Of a DNA stretch of 64,000 nt, positions 17,692-25,236 are shown one piece after another. The position numbers and the translations under genes were made by a program. The first letter of the stretch is position 1, and each line of letters opens with the position of its first letter. Source of the stretch: Pacificoceanicola onchidii. Its GTDB lineage: Bacteria > Pseudomonadota > Alphaproteobacteria > Rhodobacterales > Rhodobacteraceae. The DNA lies in the NCBI RefSeq assembly GCF_004804335.1, contig NZ_SRXY01000004.1:62001-126000 (forward strand), given 5' to 3'. The notes beneath the pieces are model-generated. The model saw nothing but the letters and a program-made list of their open reading frames with translations. It was not told where the DNA came from and made no database searches.

Positions 17692-19338
17692 ATGACGGAT
17701 GTGACGCGCGAGTCCATGGAGTATGATGTCGTGATTGTAGGAGCAGGCCCGGCCGGTCTGTCCGCAGCAATCCGCCTCAAACAGATCGCCCCCGACCTTG
17801 AGGTCGTGGTTCTGGAAAAAGGCTCCGAAGTGGGCGCGCATATCCTGTCCGGCGCGGTTCTGGATCCCTGCGGTCTCGACAAGCTGATCCCCGACTGGAA
17901 GGAAAAGGGCGCGCCCGTGACCGTTCCGGTCCGCGAAGACCAGTTCTACATGCTGGGTGAGGCGGGTCAGATGAAGATCCCGAACTTCCCGATGCCGCCG
18001 CTGATGAACAACCACGGCAACTATATCGTCTCCATGGGCAACGTCTGCCGCTGGATGGCCGAACAGGCTGAAGCGCTTGGCGTCGAAATCTTCCCGGGCA
18101 TGGCCTGCTCCGAGCTTGTCTACGGCGATCACGGCACCATTCGCGGCGTCGTCGCCGGTGAGTTCGGCAAAAACGCCGACGGCACACCGGGCGATGGATA
18201 CGAGCCGGGCATGGAGCTGCTCGGCAAGTACGTCTTCCTAGGCGAAGGCGTGCGCGGCAGCCTCTCCAAGCAGGTGATCGAACGCTATGGCCTCTCGGAC
18301 GGCAAGGAACCGCAGAAGTTCGGCGTCGGCATGAAAGAAATCTGGGAAGTCGACCCTGCCAAGCACCGTGAGGGCCGCGTGACCCACACCATGGGCTGGC
18401 CTCTGGGCTCGAACGCGGGCGGCGGCTCCTTCGTTTACCACCTTGAGAACAATCAGGTTTACGTTGGCTTCGTGGTTCACCTGAACTACGAAAATCCGTA
18501 TCTCTACCCTTACATGGAATTCCAGCGCTTCAAGCACCATCCGATCATTGCGGACCTGCTCGAAGGCGGCAAGCGCGTGGCCTATGGCGCGCGTGCGATC
18601 TCCGAAGGCGGCTACCAGTCCATGCCGCAAATGGTGGCGCCGGGTGTTGCATTGCTTGGCTGTTCCGTTGGCATGGTCAACGTCCCTCGCATCAAGGGCA
18701 ACCACAACGCTATGCTCTCCGGCATCGCCGCCGCAGAGGCCGCCGCCGAAGCGATCAAGGCAGGCCGCGCGCAGGACGAGTTGCATGACTACGAAGTGGA
18801 AGTACGCAAAGGCGAGATCGGCAAGGATCTCAAGAAAGTGCGCAACGTCAAGCCGCTCTGGTCGAAGTATGGCCTCACCGCAAGCCTCGCCCTCGGCGGC
18901 TTCGACATGTGGACCAACACGCTCGGCTTCTCGCTGCTGGGTACGCTCAAGCATGGCAAGACCGACGCCGAAGCGACCAAACAGGCCGCCCTGTTCGAGC
19001 CGATCGACTATCCCAAGCCCGATGGCAAACTGTCGTTTGACCGCCTGACCAACGTGTCCTTCTCTTTCACCAACCACGAAGAGAGCCAGCCTGCGCACCT
19101 CCAGCTGAAGGACAAACATATCCCGGTGGCGATCAACATCCCCAAATTCGCAGAACCGGCGCAGCGCTATTGTCCGGCAGGCGTGTACGAGGTTGTTGAA
19201 AAGGATGGCACGCAGGAGTTCGTGGTGAACTTCCAGAACTGCGTGCACTGCAAGACCTGCGACATCAAGGACCCGTCGCAGAACATCGAATGGACCGTAC
19301 CGCAAGGCGGCGACGGACCGAATTACCCGAACATGTAA
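17692..19338 (+). CDS. Electron transfer flavoprotein-ubiquinone oxidoreductase
   Basis: Inner-membrane-associated enzyme passing electrons from reduced ETF (acyl-CoA, sarcosine and dimethylglycine dehydrogenases) to ubiquinone. The 548-residue length is standard. VVIVGAGPAGLSAAIRLKQI (residues 10-29) binds FAD, VLEKGSEVGAHILSGAVL follows, and the C-terminus carries the 4Fe-4S cysteines in YCPAGVYEVV and QNCVHCKTCDIKDP. AAGGAG precedes the ATG by about 7 bases. It is a single gene closed by a strong terminator. In this window it would serve the acyl-CoA dehydrogenase (55591) and possibly the DMGDH-like enzyme (42524). Confidence 0.97.
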   Translation: MTDVTRESMEYDVVIVGAGPAGLSAAIRLKQIAPDLEVVVLEKGSEVGAHILSGAVLDPCGLDKLIPDWKEKGAPVTVPVREDQFYMLGEAGQMKIPNFPMPPLMNNHGNYIVSMGNVCRWMAEQAEALGVEIFPGMACSELVYGDHGTIRGVVAGEFGKNADGTPGDGYEPGMELLGKYVFLGEGVRGSLSKQVIERYGLSDGKEPQKFGVGMKEIWEVDPAKHREGRVTHTMGWPLGSNAGGGSFVYHLENNQVYVGFVVHLNYENPYLYPYMEFQRFKHHPIIADLLEGGKRVAYGARAISEGGYQSMPQMVAPGVALLGCSVGMVNVPRIKGNHNAMLSGIAAAEAAAEAIKAGRAQDELHDYEVEVRKGEIGKDLKKVRNVKPLWSKYGLTASLALGGFDMWTNTLGFSLLGTLKHGKTDAEATKQAALFEPIDYPKPDGKLSFDRLTNVSFSFTNHEESQPAHLQLKDKHIPVAINIPKFAEPAQRYCPAGVYEVVEKDGTQEFVVNFQNCVHCKTCDIKDPSQNIEWTVPQGGDGPNYPNM

Positions 19339-19370
19339 ACGACCTAACCGAACGTTAAGTCTTTGCTGCG

Positions 19371-19405
19371 AGGCTCGCTCCGACCCAATCGGAGCGAGCC
19401 TTTTT
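19371..19405 (+). terminator. Strong Rho-independent terminator of the ETF-QO gene
   Basis: GGCTCGCTCCGA (19372-19383) pairs perfectly with TCGGAGCGAGCC (19389-19400) around CCCAA, followed by TTTTT. The 12-bp stem lies 33 bases past the stop codon, and its T-run ends one base before the ATG of the next gene. Confidence 0.93.
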
Positions 19406-19406
19406 C

Positions 19407-19694
19407 ATGTTGCAAGACCGCGCAGAACGATGGCCGAGCGGCTGGTCCATGGCGTTGTTGACCGGCTCCAGCGTGTTTCGCGTGCGCATCAGAAATGTGA
19501 GCCGCACCGGGCTGCGCTTCTCTGGCCCCGTGCCGCCGCGCCCCGGTATCAAGGTCGCCTTTCATGCCATGGGGCAGAAAGTACAGGCCCGGGTGGTCCG
19601 CTGTGAACAAGACGGCGGCGCCTTGCACTTCCGCCATCCGATCAGCGCGGCACAGCTGGAAACCCTGCGTCAGTACACAATGCTCGACAGCTGA
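19407..19694 (+). CDS. PilZ-like domain protein
   Basis: A small soluble protein (95 residues) with the beta-barrel pattern of PilZ domains: VFRVRIRNVSRTGLRFSGPV, then PRPGIKVAFHAMGQKVQARV, VRCEQDGGALHFRHPI. The usual RxxxR c-di-GMP box is not clear, so it may be a non-binding member. The ATG at 19407 stands one base after the T-run of the preceding terminator, which leaves almost no leader. The alternative ATG at 19449 (MALLTGSSVFRVRI) keeps the whole domain and may be the real start. It may be transcribed from a promoter inside the terminator region or by readthrough. Confidence 0.7.
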   Translation: MLQDRAERWPSGWSMALLTGSSVFRVRIRNVSRTGLRFSGPVPPRPGIKVAFHAMGQKVQARVVRCEQDGGALHFRHPISAAQLETLRQYTMLDS

Positions 19695-19752
19695 AAAGCA
19701 AACGTGAAGGGTGGCTCCTTGTCATACGTGGACTCACGCCCTACGCTTGCTG

Positions 19753-19783
19753 AAATGCGCTTTGCGCGCGGGGCATTTTTTCG
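19753..19783 (+). terminator. Possible terminator of the PilZ gene
   Basis: AAATGC (19753-19758) can pair with GCATTT (19773-19778) across a GC-rich loop, followed by TTT. It lies between the PilZ and TPR genes. The stem is short. Confidence 0.4.
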
Positions 19784-19798
19784 GAGAACAGAACAGTT

Positions 19799-21514
19799 AT
19801 GGCTTTGAGACTCATGATCCGCGCAGGGGCTTTGGCCGCCGCAATGGCAGGTGGCGCGCCCGCCTTGGCCAACGGAGTGGCAGGTGATTATCTGGCAGGC
19901 CGACAAGCCAGCTTCAGCGGGGATTTCAAAGCCGCAGCCAAATACTATGGCCGTGCGATCCAGTTTGACCGCACGAAACCGGAACTTCTGGAACGCGCTC
20001 TGCTTGCCAATATTTCCTTGGGCAATATCGAACACGCGGCGAACCTTGCGGATGTTCTGATAAGCAACGGCCATAGAAGCCAGCTGGCCTTCATGGCCAT
20101 GGTCGCGCGGGACGCGAAGGCCGAGAACTTTGAGGCTGTCCTGAGCGCGATTGCCGAGAAACGCGGCCTGGGGCCGCTTGCGGACGGGCTCGGCAAGGCT
20201 TGGGCCCAACTCGGTTCAGGAGACATGAGCGCGGCCATCGTATCCTTTGACGAGGTCGGGAAAGTTCAGGGCCTGGGGCCGTTTTCCGTCTATCACAAAG
20301 CCCTCGCCTTCGCCTCTGTCGGGGATTTCGAGAGCGCGGAAACCCTGTTCGCCAATGAAAGCCCGGGCGGTATGGGATTGACCCGCCGCGGCGTCATGGC
20401 CCGCGCCGAAATCCTGAGCCAGCTGGATCGGAACGACGAGGCTGTGGCCTTGTTGGACACCGCCTTTGGCCAAGATCTTGACCCCGGTCTGCAGTCCATG
20501 CGGGCCGCTCTCGAAGCTGAAGAGTCCCTCACATTCACGCATGTTCCCTCCGCCAGAGACGGCCTTGCAGAGGTTTTCTTCACCCTCGGCAGCGCCCTCG
20601 CGACAGAAAACAACAGCGACCTGACGCTGGTCTACTCGCGCATGGCGGAATACCTGCGTGCCGATCACGTGGATGCGATCCTGTTGTCGGCGGAACTGCT
20701 CGACAAGATGGAACAATACGATCTGGCCGTCGAAACCTATGCCCGCGTCCCCAGTGAAAGCTCGGCCTTTCACGCCGCCGAGATGGGCCGCGCCGAAGCG
20801 CTGCGTGCGCAGGACAATCTGGAAGGTGCCGCAGAGGTTTTGCGCGCCCTGAGCGAAAGCCACCCGGACTTGCCGGTTGTGCACTCCGCCTACGCGGATC
20901 TGATGCGCCAGATGGAGAAATTCGACGAAGCCATCGCCGGATACACCCGCGCGCTGGAGCGCTTTTCCGAAATCACCGAACGGCAGTGGTTCCTCTACTA
21001 CGCGCGCGGAATCTGTAACGAGCGCAGCGACAATTGGGACGCCGCCGAAGCGGACTTCCGCAAGGCGCTCGAACTCAGCCCGGAACAACCCAACGTTCTG
21101 AATTACCTTGGTTATTCTCTGGTCGAGAAGAAAATCAAACTGGAAGAAGCGCTCGACATGATCGAACGCGCCGTCGCGGCCCAGCCCAACTCGGGCTACA
21201 TCGTCGACAGTCTCGGCTGGGTTCTCTATCGCCTTGGTCGCTATGAAGAAGCCGTCGAACCGATGGAGCGCGCGGCCGCCTTGATGCCGATTGATCCCAT
21301 CGTGAATGACCATCTGGGCGATGTCTACTGGGCCGTGGGGCGCAAGATGGAAGCGCAGTTCATGTGGAAACGCGCCCTATCCTTCGTTGATTGGGAAGAC
21401 GCCGCCGAAGAGGCCGATCCGGAGCGGATCAAACGCAAGATCGAAGCTGGTCTGGACGTTGTCCTGATGGAAGAAGGCGCGCCGCCATTGCAGGTGGCGA
21501 ATGACTCGAACTGA
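19799..21514 (+). CDS. Exported tetratricopeptide repeat protein
   Basis: A 571-residue periplasmic or envelope protein. The N-terminus (MALRLMIRAGALAAAMAGGA-PALA) is a signal peptide with likely cleavage after ALA (about residue 24). The rest is helical TPR repeats; the clearest are FDEAIAGYTRALERF, WDAAEADFRKALELSPEQPN, LEEALDMIERAVAAQPNSGY and YEEAVEPMERAAALMPIDPI. The LNYLGYSLVE and VDSLGWVLYRLGRYEEAV signatures recur in alphaproteobacterial TPR lipoprotein-like proteins. The role is presumably a scaffold for protein assembly; no partner is evident. The end overlaps ispE by 14 bases, so the two are likely coupled. Confidence 0.9.
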   Translation: MALRLMIRAGALAAAMAGGAPALANGVAGDYLAGRQASFSGDFKAAAKYYGRAIQFDRTKPELLERALLANISLGNIEHAANLADVLISNGHRSQLAFMAMVARDAKAENFEAVLSAIAEKRGLGPLADGLGKAWAQLGSGDMSAAIVSFDEVGKVQGLGPFSVYHKALAFASVGDFESAETLFANESPGGMGLTRRGVMARAEILSQLDRNDEAVALLDTAFGQDLDPGLQSMRAALEAEESLTFTHVPSARDGLAEVFFTLGSALATENNSDLTLVYSRMAEYLRADHVDAILLSAELLDKMEQYDLAVETYARVPSESSAFHAAEMGRAEALRAQDNLEGAAEVLRALSESHPDLPVVHSAYADLMRQMEKFDEAIAGYTRALERFSEITERQWFLYYARGICNERSDNWDAAEADFRKALELSPEQPNVLNYLGYSLVEKKIKLEEALDMIERAVAAQPNSGYIVDSLGWVLYRLGRYEEAVEPMERAAALMPIDPIVNDHLGDVYWAVGRKMEAQFMWKRALSFVDWEDAAEEADPERIKRKIEAGLDVVLMEEGAPPLQVANDSN

Positions 21515-22322
21515 GGTCTTTGCCCCGGCCAAGATCAATCTGACGCTTCATGTGACCGGCCAGCGCGCTGACGGCTATCACCTGCTCGATTCGCTCGTCG
21601 TGTTCGCGGATGTGGGCGATACCGTTGCCGTTCAGTTGGCCCCGGACTTGTCCCTCGACGTGACCGGCCCAATGATGGACGGCGTGCCGACGGGCGGCAG
21701 CAATCTTGTGCACAAAGCCGCAAGCGCCTTTGAGACGCCCGTGGCCATCACTCTTGGCAAACACCTGCCCGCGGCGGCCGGGATCGGCGGCGGCTCATCC
21801 GACGCGGCGGCCACGCTCAAAGCCATGTCGACATTGACGAGCCGGCCTGTTCCGGTTGATCCGTTGACCTTCGGCGCAGATGTGCCTGTCTGCATGATCG
21901 CATCAGCGGCGCGTATGCAAGGCATCGGCGAGCAGGTCACACCGCTCACGCTGCCCCTGTTGCATGCGGTTCTGGTCAACCCGCGGGTCGGGGTATCGAC
22001 CCCGGCGGTTTTCAAATCGATGTCGCGGCGGGACAACCCGGCTATGTCAGCCATTCCCGAAGGGGTGGACGCGGATGGCCTGATCCAATGGCTGGCCGAG
22101 CAACGCAACGACCTCGAAACCCCGGCTATCGCTTTGGAACCGGTGATCGGTGACGTCCTGAACGCCCTGAAAGGATTGGAGGGCGTGCGCCTGACCCGAA
22201 TGTCCGGCTCCGGCGCCACCTGCTTTGCCCTGTTTGACAGCCGGGCGATGGCCGAAGCACAGGCCAAAACCCTGCGCGCCCGTCAGCCGGGCTGGTGGGT
22301 GGCAGCCTGCTCGCTCCGCTAA
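21501..22322 (+). CDS. ispE: 4-diphosphocytidyl-2-C-methyl-D-erythritol kinase
   Basis: GHMP kinase of the non-mevalonate isoprenoid pathway; phosphorylates CDP-ME to CDP-ME 2-phosphate. The 273 residues start MTRTEVFAPAKINLTLHVTG with the catalytic Lys. The ATP motif is LPAAAGIGGGSSDAAATLKA (residues 90-110), and MSGSGATCFALF is the third GHMP motif. Isoprenoid precursors made here feed the polyprenyl synthase at 28313. Its start lies inside the TPR gene, and it converges on the cytochrome gene with two bases between the stops. Confidence 0.96.
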   Translation: MTRTEVFAPAKINLTLHVTGQRADGYHLLDSLVVFADVGDTVAVQLAPDLSLDVTGPMMDGVPTGGSNLVHKAASAFETPVAITLGKHLPAAAGIGGGSSDAAATLKAMSTLTSRPVPVDPLTFGADVPVCMIASAARMQGIGEQVTPLTLPLLHAVLVNPRVGVSTPAVFKSMSRRDNPAMSAIPEGVDADGLIQWLAEQRNDLETPAIALEPVIGDVLNALKGLEGVRLTRMSGSGATCFALFDSRAMAEAQAKTLRARQPGWWVAACSLR

Positions 22323-22324
22323 AC

Positions 22325-22738
22325 TCAGCGTTCGGCCTGAATACTTTCCAGATACTCCAGCAAAGCCACCAGCTTGCGCGGCGTTGGCGTCTGAATGCCA
22401 TCGCCGGAATCAAACGGGATCAGATCCCCTTCAAGCAAACCGCCAAACTCCGGCATGTCGGGCCGGTCGGTTTCCGAACGCGCATAACCGTCAATCACGG
22501 ACATGATCTGCGCGCGCGGGAAGCGATCCTTGTTGCGCAGCGCAATGAGCGTGAGGTCCGTCGGTGGCTTTGCCATGGCGCGGGCCATCTCGCCATCACC
22601 TTTGCCGTCCGCCCCATGACAAACCGCACAGTTTTCTGCAAATAGCGCCCGCCCTTCCTGTTGGGTGGGCATTTCATTGGGTTGCTGGCATGCGGCGAGC
22701 GTAAGGGCCGCCGCGAGCGCTGGCACGATCTGTTTCAT
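22325..22738 (-). CDS. Lipid-anchored cytochrome c (class I), second of a pair
   Basis: A 137-residue lipoprotein: signal MKQIVPALAAALTLAAC with lipobox LAAC. The haem site CAVCH lies near residue 38 (ALFAENCAVCHGADGKGDGE), and the predicted axial Met is in the DMPEFGGLL segment. It is a single-haem electron carrier facing the periplasm. GGAG lies 8 bases before the ATG at 22738. The paralogous gene at 22761 is 22 bases upstream and shares size, lipobox, CxxCH position and a C-terminal LVALLEYLESIQ-like helix, so they are tandem duplicates in one operon. Confidence 0.93.
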   Translation of the reverse strand: MKQIVPALAAALTLAACQQPNEMPTQQEGRALFAENCAVCHGADGKGDGEMARAMAKPPTDLTLIALRNKDRFPRAQIMSVIDGYARSETDRPDMPEFGGLLEGDLIPFDSGDGIQTPTPRKLVALLEYLESIQAER

Positions 22739-22760
22739 CTCGGTCTCCTGTTCAGCAACC

Positions 22761-23156
22761 CTATTGCTGCAGAGTTTCGATGTAGTCAACGAGCGCGACA
22801 AGAGCGCGTGGCGCGCGCAGGATCTGCCCGGTTTGCGTAACCAGATCCACCTGCGCCCCTTCAAGGTCCGGCCCGAACTCCGGCATCAGGCCAAGATGAT
22901 ACCGGCCCGGATAGCCATACACCTGCGCCATGACCCCTTCATACGGAAAAACCCCGCCATTGCTTTCTCGCAAAACGGTCAGATTTGGCACGGGAACGCC
23001 AAATTCTCCGGCCAGGTCGCCGTCCCCTTGCCCGCCCACGCCATGACAGGTTGCGCAATGGGTCTCGTAAAGCGCTCGTCCCGTCGGCTCTTGCGCTTGC
23101 TCCTGCGGGTAACACCCGGCAAGGAAAACCGCCAAAATCAATATCACACGGTACAT
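22761..23156 (-). CDS. Lipid-anchored cytochrome c (class I), first of a pair
   Basis: A 131-residue lipoprotein: MYRVILILAVFLAGC with lipobox LAGC, haem site CATCH (LYETHCATCHGVGGQGDGDL) near residue 34, predicted axial Met in LGLMPEFGPDLEG, and the C-terminal helix LVALVDYIETLQQ. It resembles the next gene throughout. Electron donor and acceptor are unknown; such anchored cytochromes often link bc1 to oxidases or to periplasmic oxidoreductases. A strong TATAAT box and a palindrome lie immediately upstream (23180-23207), so the pair seems regulated. Confidence 0.93.
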   Translation of the reverse strand: MYRVILILAVFLAGCYPQEQAQEPTGRALYETHCATCHGVGGQGDGDLAGEFGVPVPNLTVLRESNGGVFPYEGVMAQVYGYPGRYHLGLMPEFGPDLEGAQVDLVTQTGQILRAPRALVALVDYIETLQQ

Positions 23157-23179
23157 CTGCCCTGCTCCGTTTTTCTTTT

Positions 23180-23207
23180 ATTATAGCGCGACTTGGAGCT
23201 TCCAAGT
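23180..23207 (-). promoter_or_regulatory. Promoter with palindromic operator for the cytochrome pair
   Basis: Minus-strand TATAAT (23180-23185) lies 24 bases before the ATG at 23156. Just upstream, ACTTGGA-GCT-TCCAAGT (23191-23207) is a perfect 7-3-7 palindrome covering the -35 and spacer region. An operator in this place is typical of MerR-type activation or of a repressor; no such regulator gene is nearby. Confidence 0.6.
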
Positions 23208-23314
23208 GGGGGAATAATACCGCGCACGCGCCACCCCCGCGATGATATGGATCATTGGCAGGTGACAGGCCCTCCGGTTGTGGGCATTGTGCCGGTGAGG
23301 GAGGATCCAAAGCG

Positions 23315-23722
23315 ATGCTGACACCTGAAACCGCCAATCGGTTGCTCGACGAAAACTTCGCCGATTGGGTCAAGGCGCTGGAGCCGCAGGTCACTGAAAT
23401 CGGGGAGGACCGGACGGTTCTGGAGATCCCCGTGACACCAAGCATCGCGCGCGTTGGCGGGATCGTCTGCGGTCAGGCCTTGGCGACGCTGGCCGATACC
23501 GCCATGGTCTTTGCCTGTGCAGGTCGTCTTGGCGCTTTCAAACCGGTGGCCACGACAAACCTCGAGACCCGCTTCCTGAGCGCGGCACGGGGCGAGGCTG
23601 TCCGCTGCGAAGCCCGCGTCATCCGGGCGGGGCGCGCCCTGATTTTTGCCGAGGCCACGCTGCTCTCTTTGCCAGATCTCAAACCTGTTGCCGCCGCAAG
23701 CGCGACGTTCTTCCAGCCTTAG
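23315..23722 (+). CDS. PaaI-type hotdog-fold thioesterase
   Basis: A 135-residue acyl-CoA thioesterase-like protein. The core reads VTPSIARVGGIVCGQALATL, ADTAMVFACAG, then VATTNLETRFLSAARG and VIRAGRALIFAEATLL, which is the hotdog pattern with the catalytic region around the Gly-Gly turn. The ATG at 23315 follows GGGAGG by about 9 bases; the longer open frame from 23255 is not family-like. It is followed after 8 bases by the DMT-type transporter gene, so they form an operon. The substrate is unknown. Confidence 0.88.
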   Translation: MLTPETANRLLDENFADWVKALEPQVTEIGEDRTVLEIPVTPSIARVGGIVCGQALATLADTAMVFACAGRLGAFKPVATTNLETRFLSAARGEAVRCEARVIRAGRALIFAEATLLSLPDLKPVAAASATFFQP

Positions 23723-23730
23723 GATTGCCC

Positions 23731-24165
23731 ATGATTCACTACGCCACGATCATGCTTCTCGCCGGGATCGGCATCCCCCTGCTGGCCGCTTTGAACGCAG
23801 CCCTAGGCGTGCGCCTCGGGTCTCCGGTGGCTGCAGCGATGGTCCTGTTCTGCGTGGCGCTGTTGGCGAGCACAGCGGTTTGGGTGGCAAATGGCTCCAG
23901 CGGGCTGGCCGGGTTGAAGGCCGCACCCAAACACCTGTTTCTCGCCGGAGTGCTGATTGCGTTCTACGTGTTGTCGATCACCTATGTCGCCCCGCATTTC
24001 GGCATCGGCAACGCCGTGTTCTTTGTCCTGATTGGCCAGCTTATCAGCGCTGCCGCCATTGACCACTTCGGCCTGTTCGGAGCGAAGATCAGCCCCCTGA
24101 CGCTGACCCGGGCCACCGGGATCACCGTCATGGCGCTTGGTGTCTGGATCACGCAAAGAGCTTAA
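23731..24165 (+). CDS. DMT-superfamily (YdcZ/DUF606-like) membrane protein
   Basis: A 144-residue protein of four or five hydrophobic helices. LLAGIGIPLLAALNAALGVR and GSPVAAAMVLFCVALLASTA match half of a drug/metabolite transporter, as in the DUF606/YdcZ family, and FGIGNAVFFVLIGQLISAAA-IDHFGLFG is the other signature. Such small members are thought to work as dimers; the substrate is not known. The ATG at 23731 follows AGGA. It is co-directional with the thioesterase and converges on the Ldh-family gene with 3 bases between the stops. Confidence 0.86.
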   Translation: MIHYATIMLLAGIGIPLLAALNAALGVRLGSPVAAAMVLFCVALLASTAVWVANGSSGLAGLKAAPKHLFLAGVLIAFYVLSITYVAPHFGIGNAVFFVLIGQLISAAAIDHFGLFGAKISPLTLTRATGITVMALGVWITQRA

Positions 24166-24168
24166 GAA

Positions 24169-25146
24169 TCAAACCCCGGCCAAGTCCTGCAGCTGCTGGA
24201 ACAAAGCATCCGGTACCTCCGCCACATCGCTGGGCGCCTTGCCCTGCCCCGGCATCCGGCACCCTGCGTCTTCCGCAACAAACCCGGCCAATTGGCTGAC
24301 CCGCTCAAAGAAGGCCACGTTCTGGGGGTGGATCAGGATAAAATACTGGCCAAGATCGTGCGGATCCCCCTCCGGCGCTTTCAGCGGTTTGACATCGCGG
24401 CTGAGCGTTCCGCCGCCAAGACAGGCGGCCAAAATCTCCACCATCAGACCAATGCCCCAGCCTTTGTAGCCACCGGAGGATACCATGGAGCCTGACAGAG
24501 CCGCCTCTGGATCCGTTGTCGGATTGCCTTCGGCATCAATGGCCCAGCCTTCCGGAATGGCCTCTCCCGCCGCCTTGGCCATGGTGATCCGGCCCAGCGC
24601 GACCGTGGTCGTCGATTGATCAAAAATCATCGAAACACCTCCGGCACCGTCCGGCACGGCAAAGGAAATCGGGTTAGTTCCGATCACACGCGTGCGCCCG
24701 CCCGGCGGGGCCACGATCGGCGTTGCGTTGGTCAGGCCAAGCCCGATGCAGCCCTCTTCCGCGATCTGCTGCGTGAAATAGCCCAACGCTGTGCAGGTGT
24801 GGGCATTGTGCAGGGACAGGCTTGATATTCCCTGACTCCGTGCCGCCTCAAGCGCTTTGGGCAAGGCAGACGCAAAGGCGGGCTGGGCAAATCCGTGCGC
24901 CGCATCCACGCGAATTTCGGCTGCGCGCGGCTGCGCGATCATCGGCTCCGCCGTGCCATCGACGCGGCCAGTCTGCAGCTGCTGACAATAGCTTTCGAGA
25001 TAGTAAAGACCGCAGATCCGGTTGCCTCGCGCCTCGGCCCAGCCAATGGCGCGGGCCATTTCGGCTGCAATTTCCGGCGTAGCGCCGTGGCGGCGCAGGG
25101 CGTTATCGCTAAGGGCTTCGATCTCTCGAACAGGCAAAGATGGCAT
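24169..25146 (-). CDS. Ldh family NAD(P)-dependent oxidoreductase (malate/lactate/sulfolactate type)
   Basis: A 325-residue cytoplasmic dehydrogenase of the LDH2/malate dehydrogenase-like family, which reduces or oxidises 2-hydroxy acids or cyclic imino acids. Signatures are DAAHGFAQPAFASALPKALE, SLHNAHTCTALGYFTQQIAE with the catalytic His, TNATPIVAPPGGRTRVIGTN-PISFAVP, and GSMVSSGGYKGWGIGLMVEI. The ATG at 25146 follows GGGAG; the ATG four codons earlier lacks an SD. It cannot be told apart from sulfolactate, diketogulonate or pyrroline-2-carboxylate type enzymes without phylogeny. Confidence 0.9.
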   Translation of the reverse strand: MPSLPVREIEALSDNALRRHGATPEIAAEMARAIGWAEARGNRICGLYYLESYCQQLQTGRVDGTAEPMIAQPRAAEIRVDAAHGFAQPAFASALPKALEAARSQGISSLSLHNAHTCTALGYFTQQIAEEGCIGLGLTNATPIVAPPGGRTRVIGTNPISFAVPDGAGGVSMIFDQSTTTVALGRITMAKAAGEAIPEGWAIDAEGNPTTDPEAALSGSMVSSGGYKGWGIGLMVEILAACLGGGTLSRDVKPLKAPEGDPHDLGQYFILIHPQNVAFFERVSQLAGFVAEDAGCRMPGQGKAPSDVAEVPDALFQQLQDLAGV

Positions 25147-25160
25147 GACGTCTCCCATGA

Positions 25161-25188
25161 GAAAGCCGCGCGCCCGGTGCGCACGGCT
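25161..25188 (-). terminator. Probable terminator after the RTX gene
   Basis: AGCCG-c-GCGC (from 25164) pairs with GCGC-a-CGGCT (to 25188). On the minus strand the stem is followed by TTTCT. It separates the RTX gene from the Ldh-family gene. Confidence 0.5.
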
Positions 25189-25236
25189 GTTTGTCAGCGA
25201 CCGTAGGGGCCGCTCCCCCTAACGACAAGACAGAAG

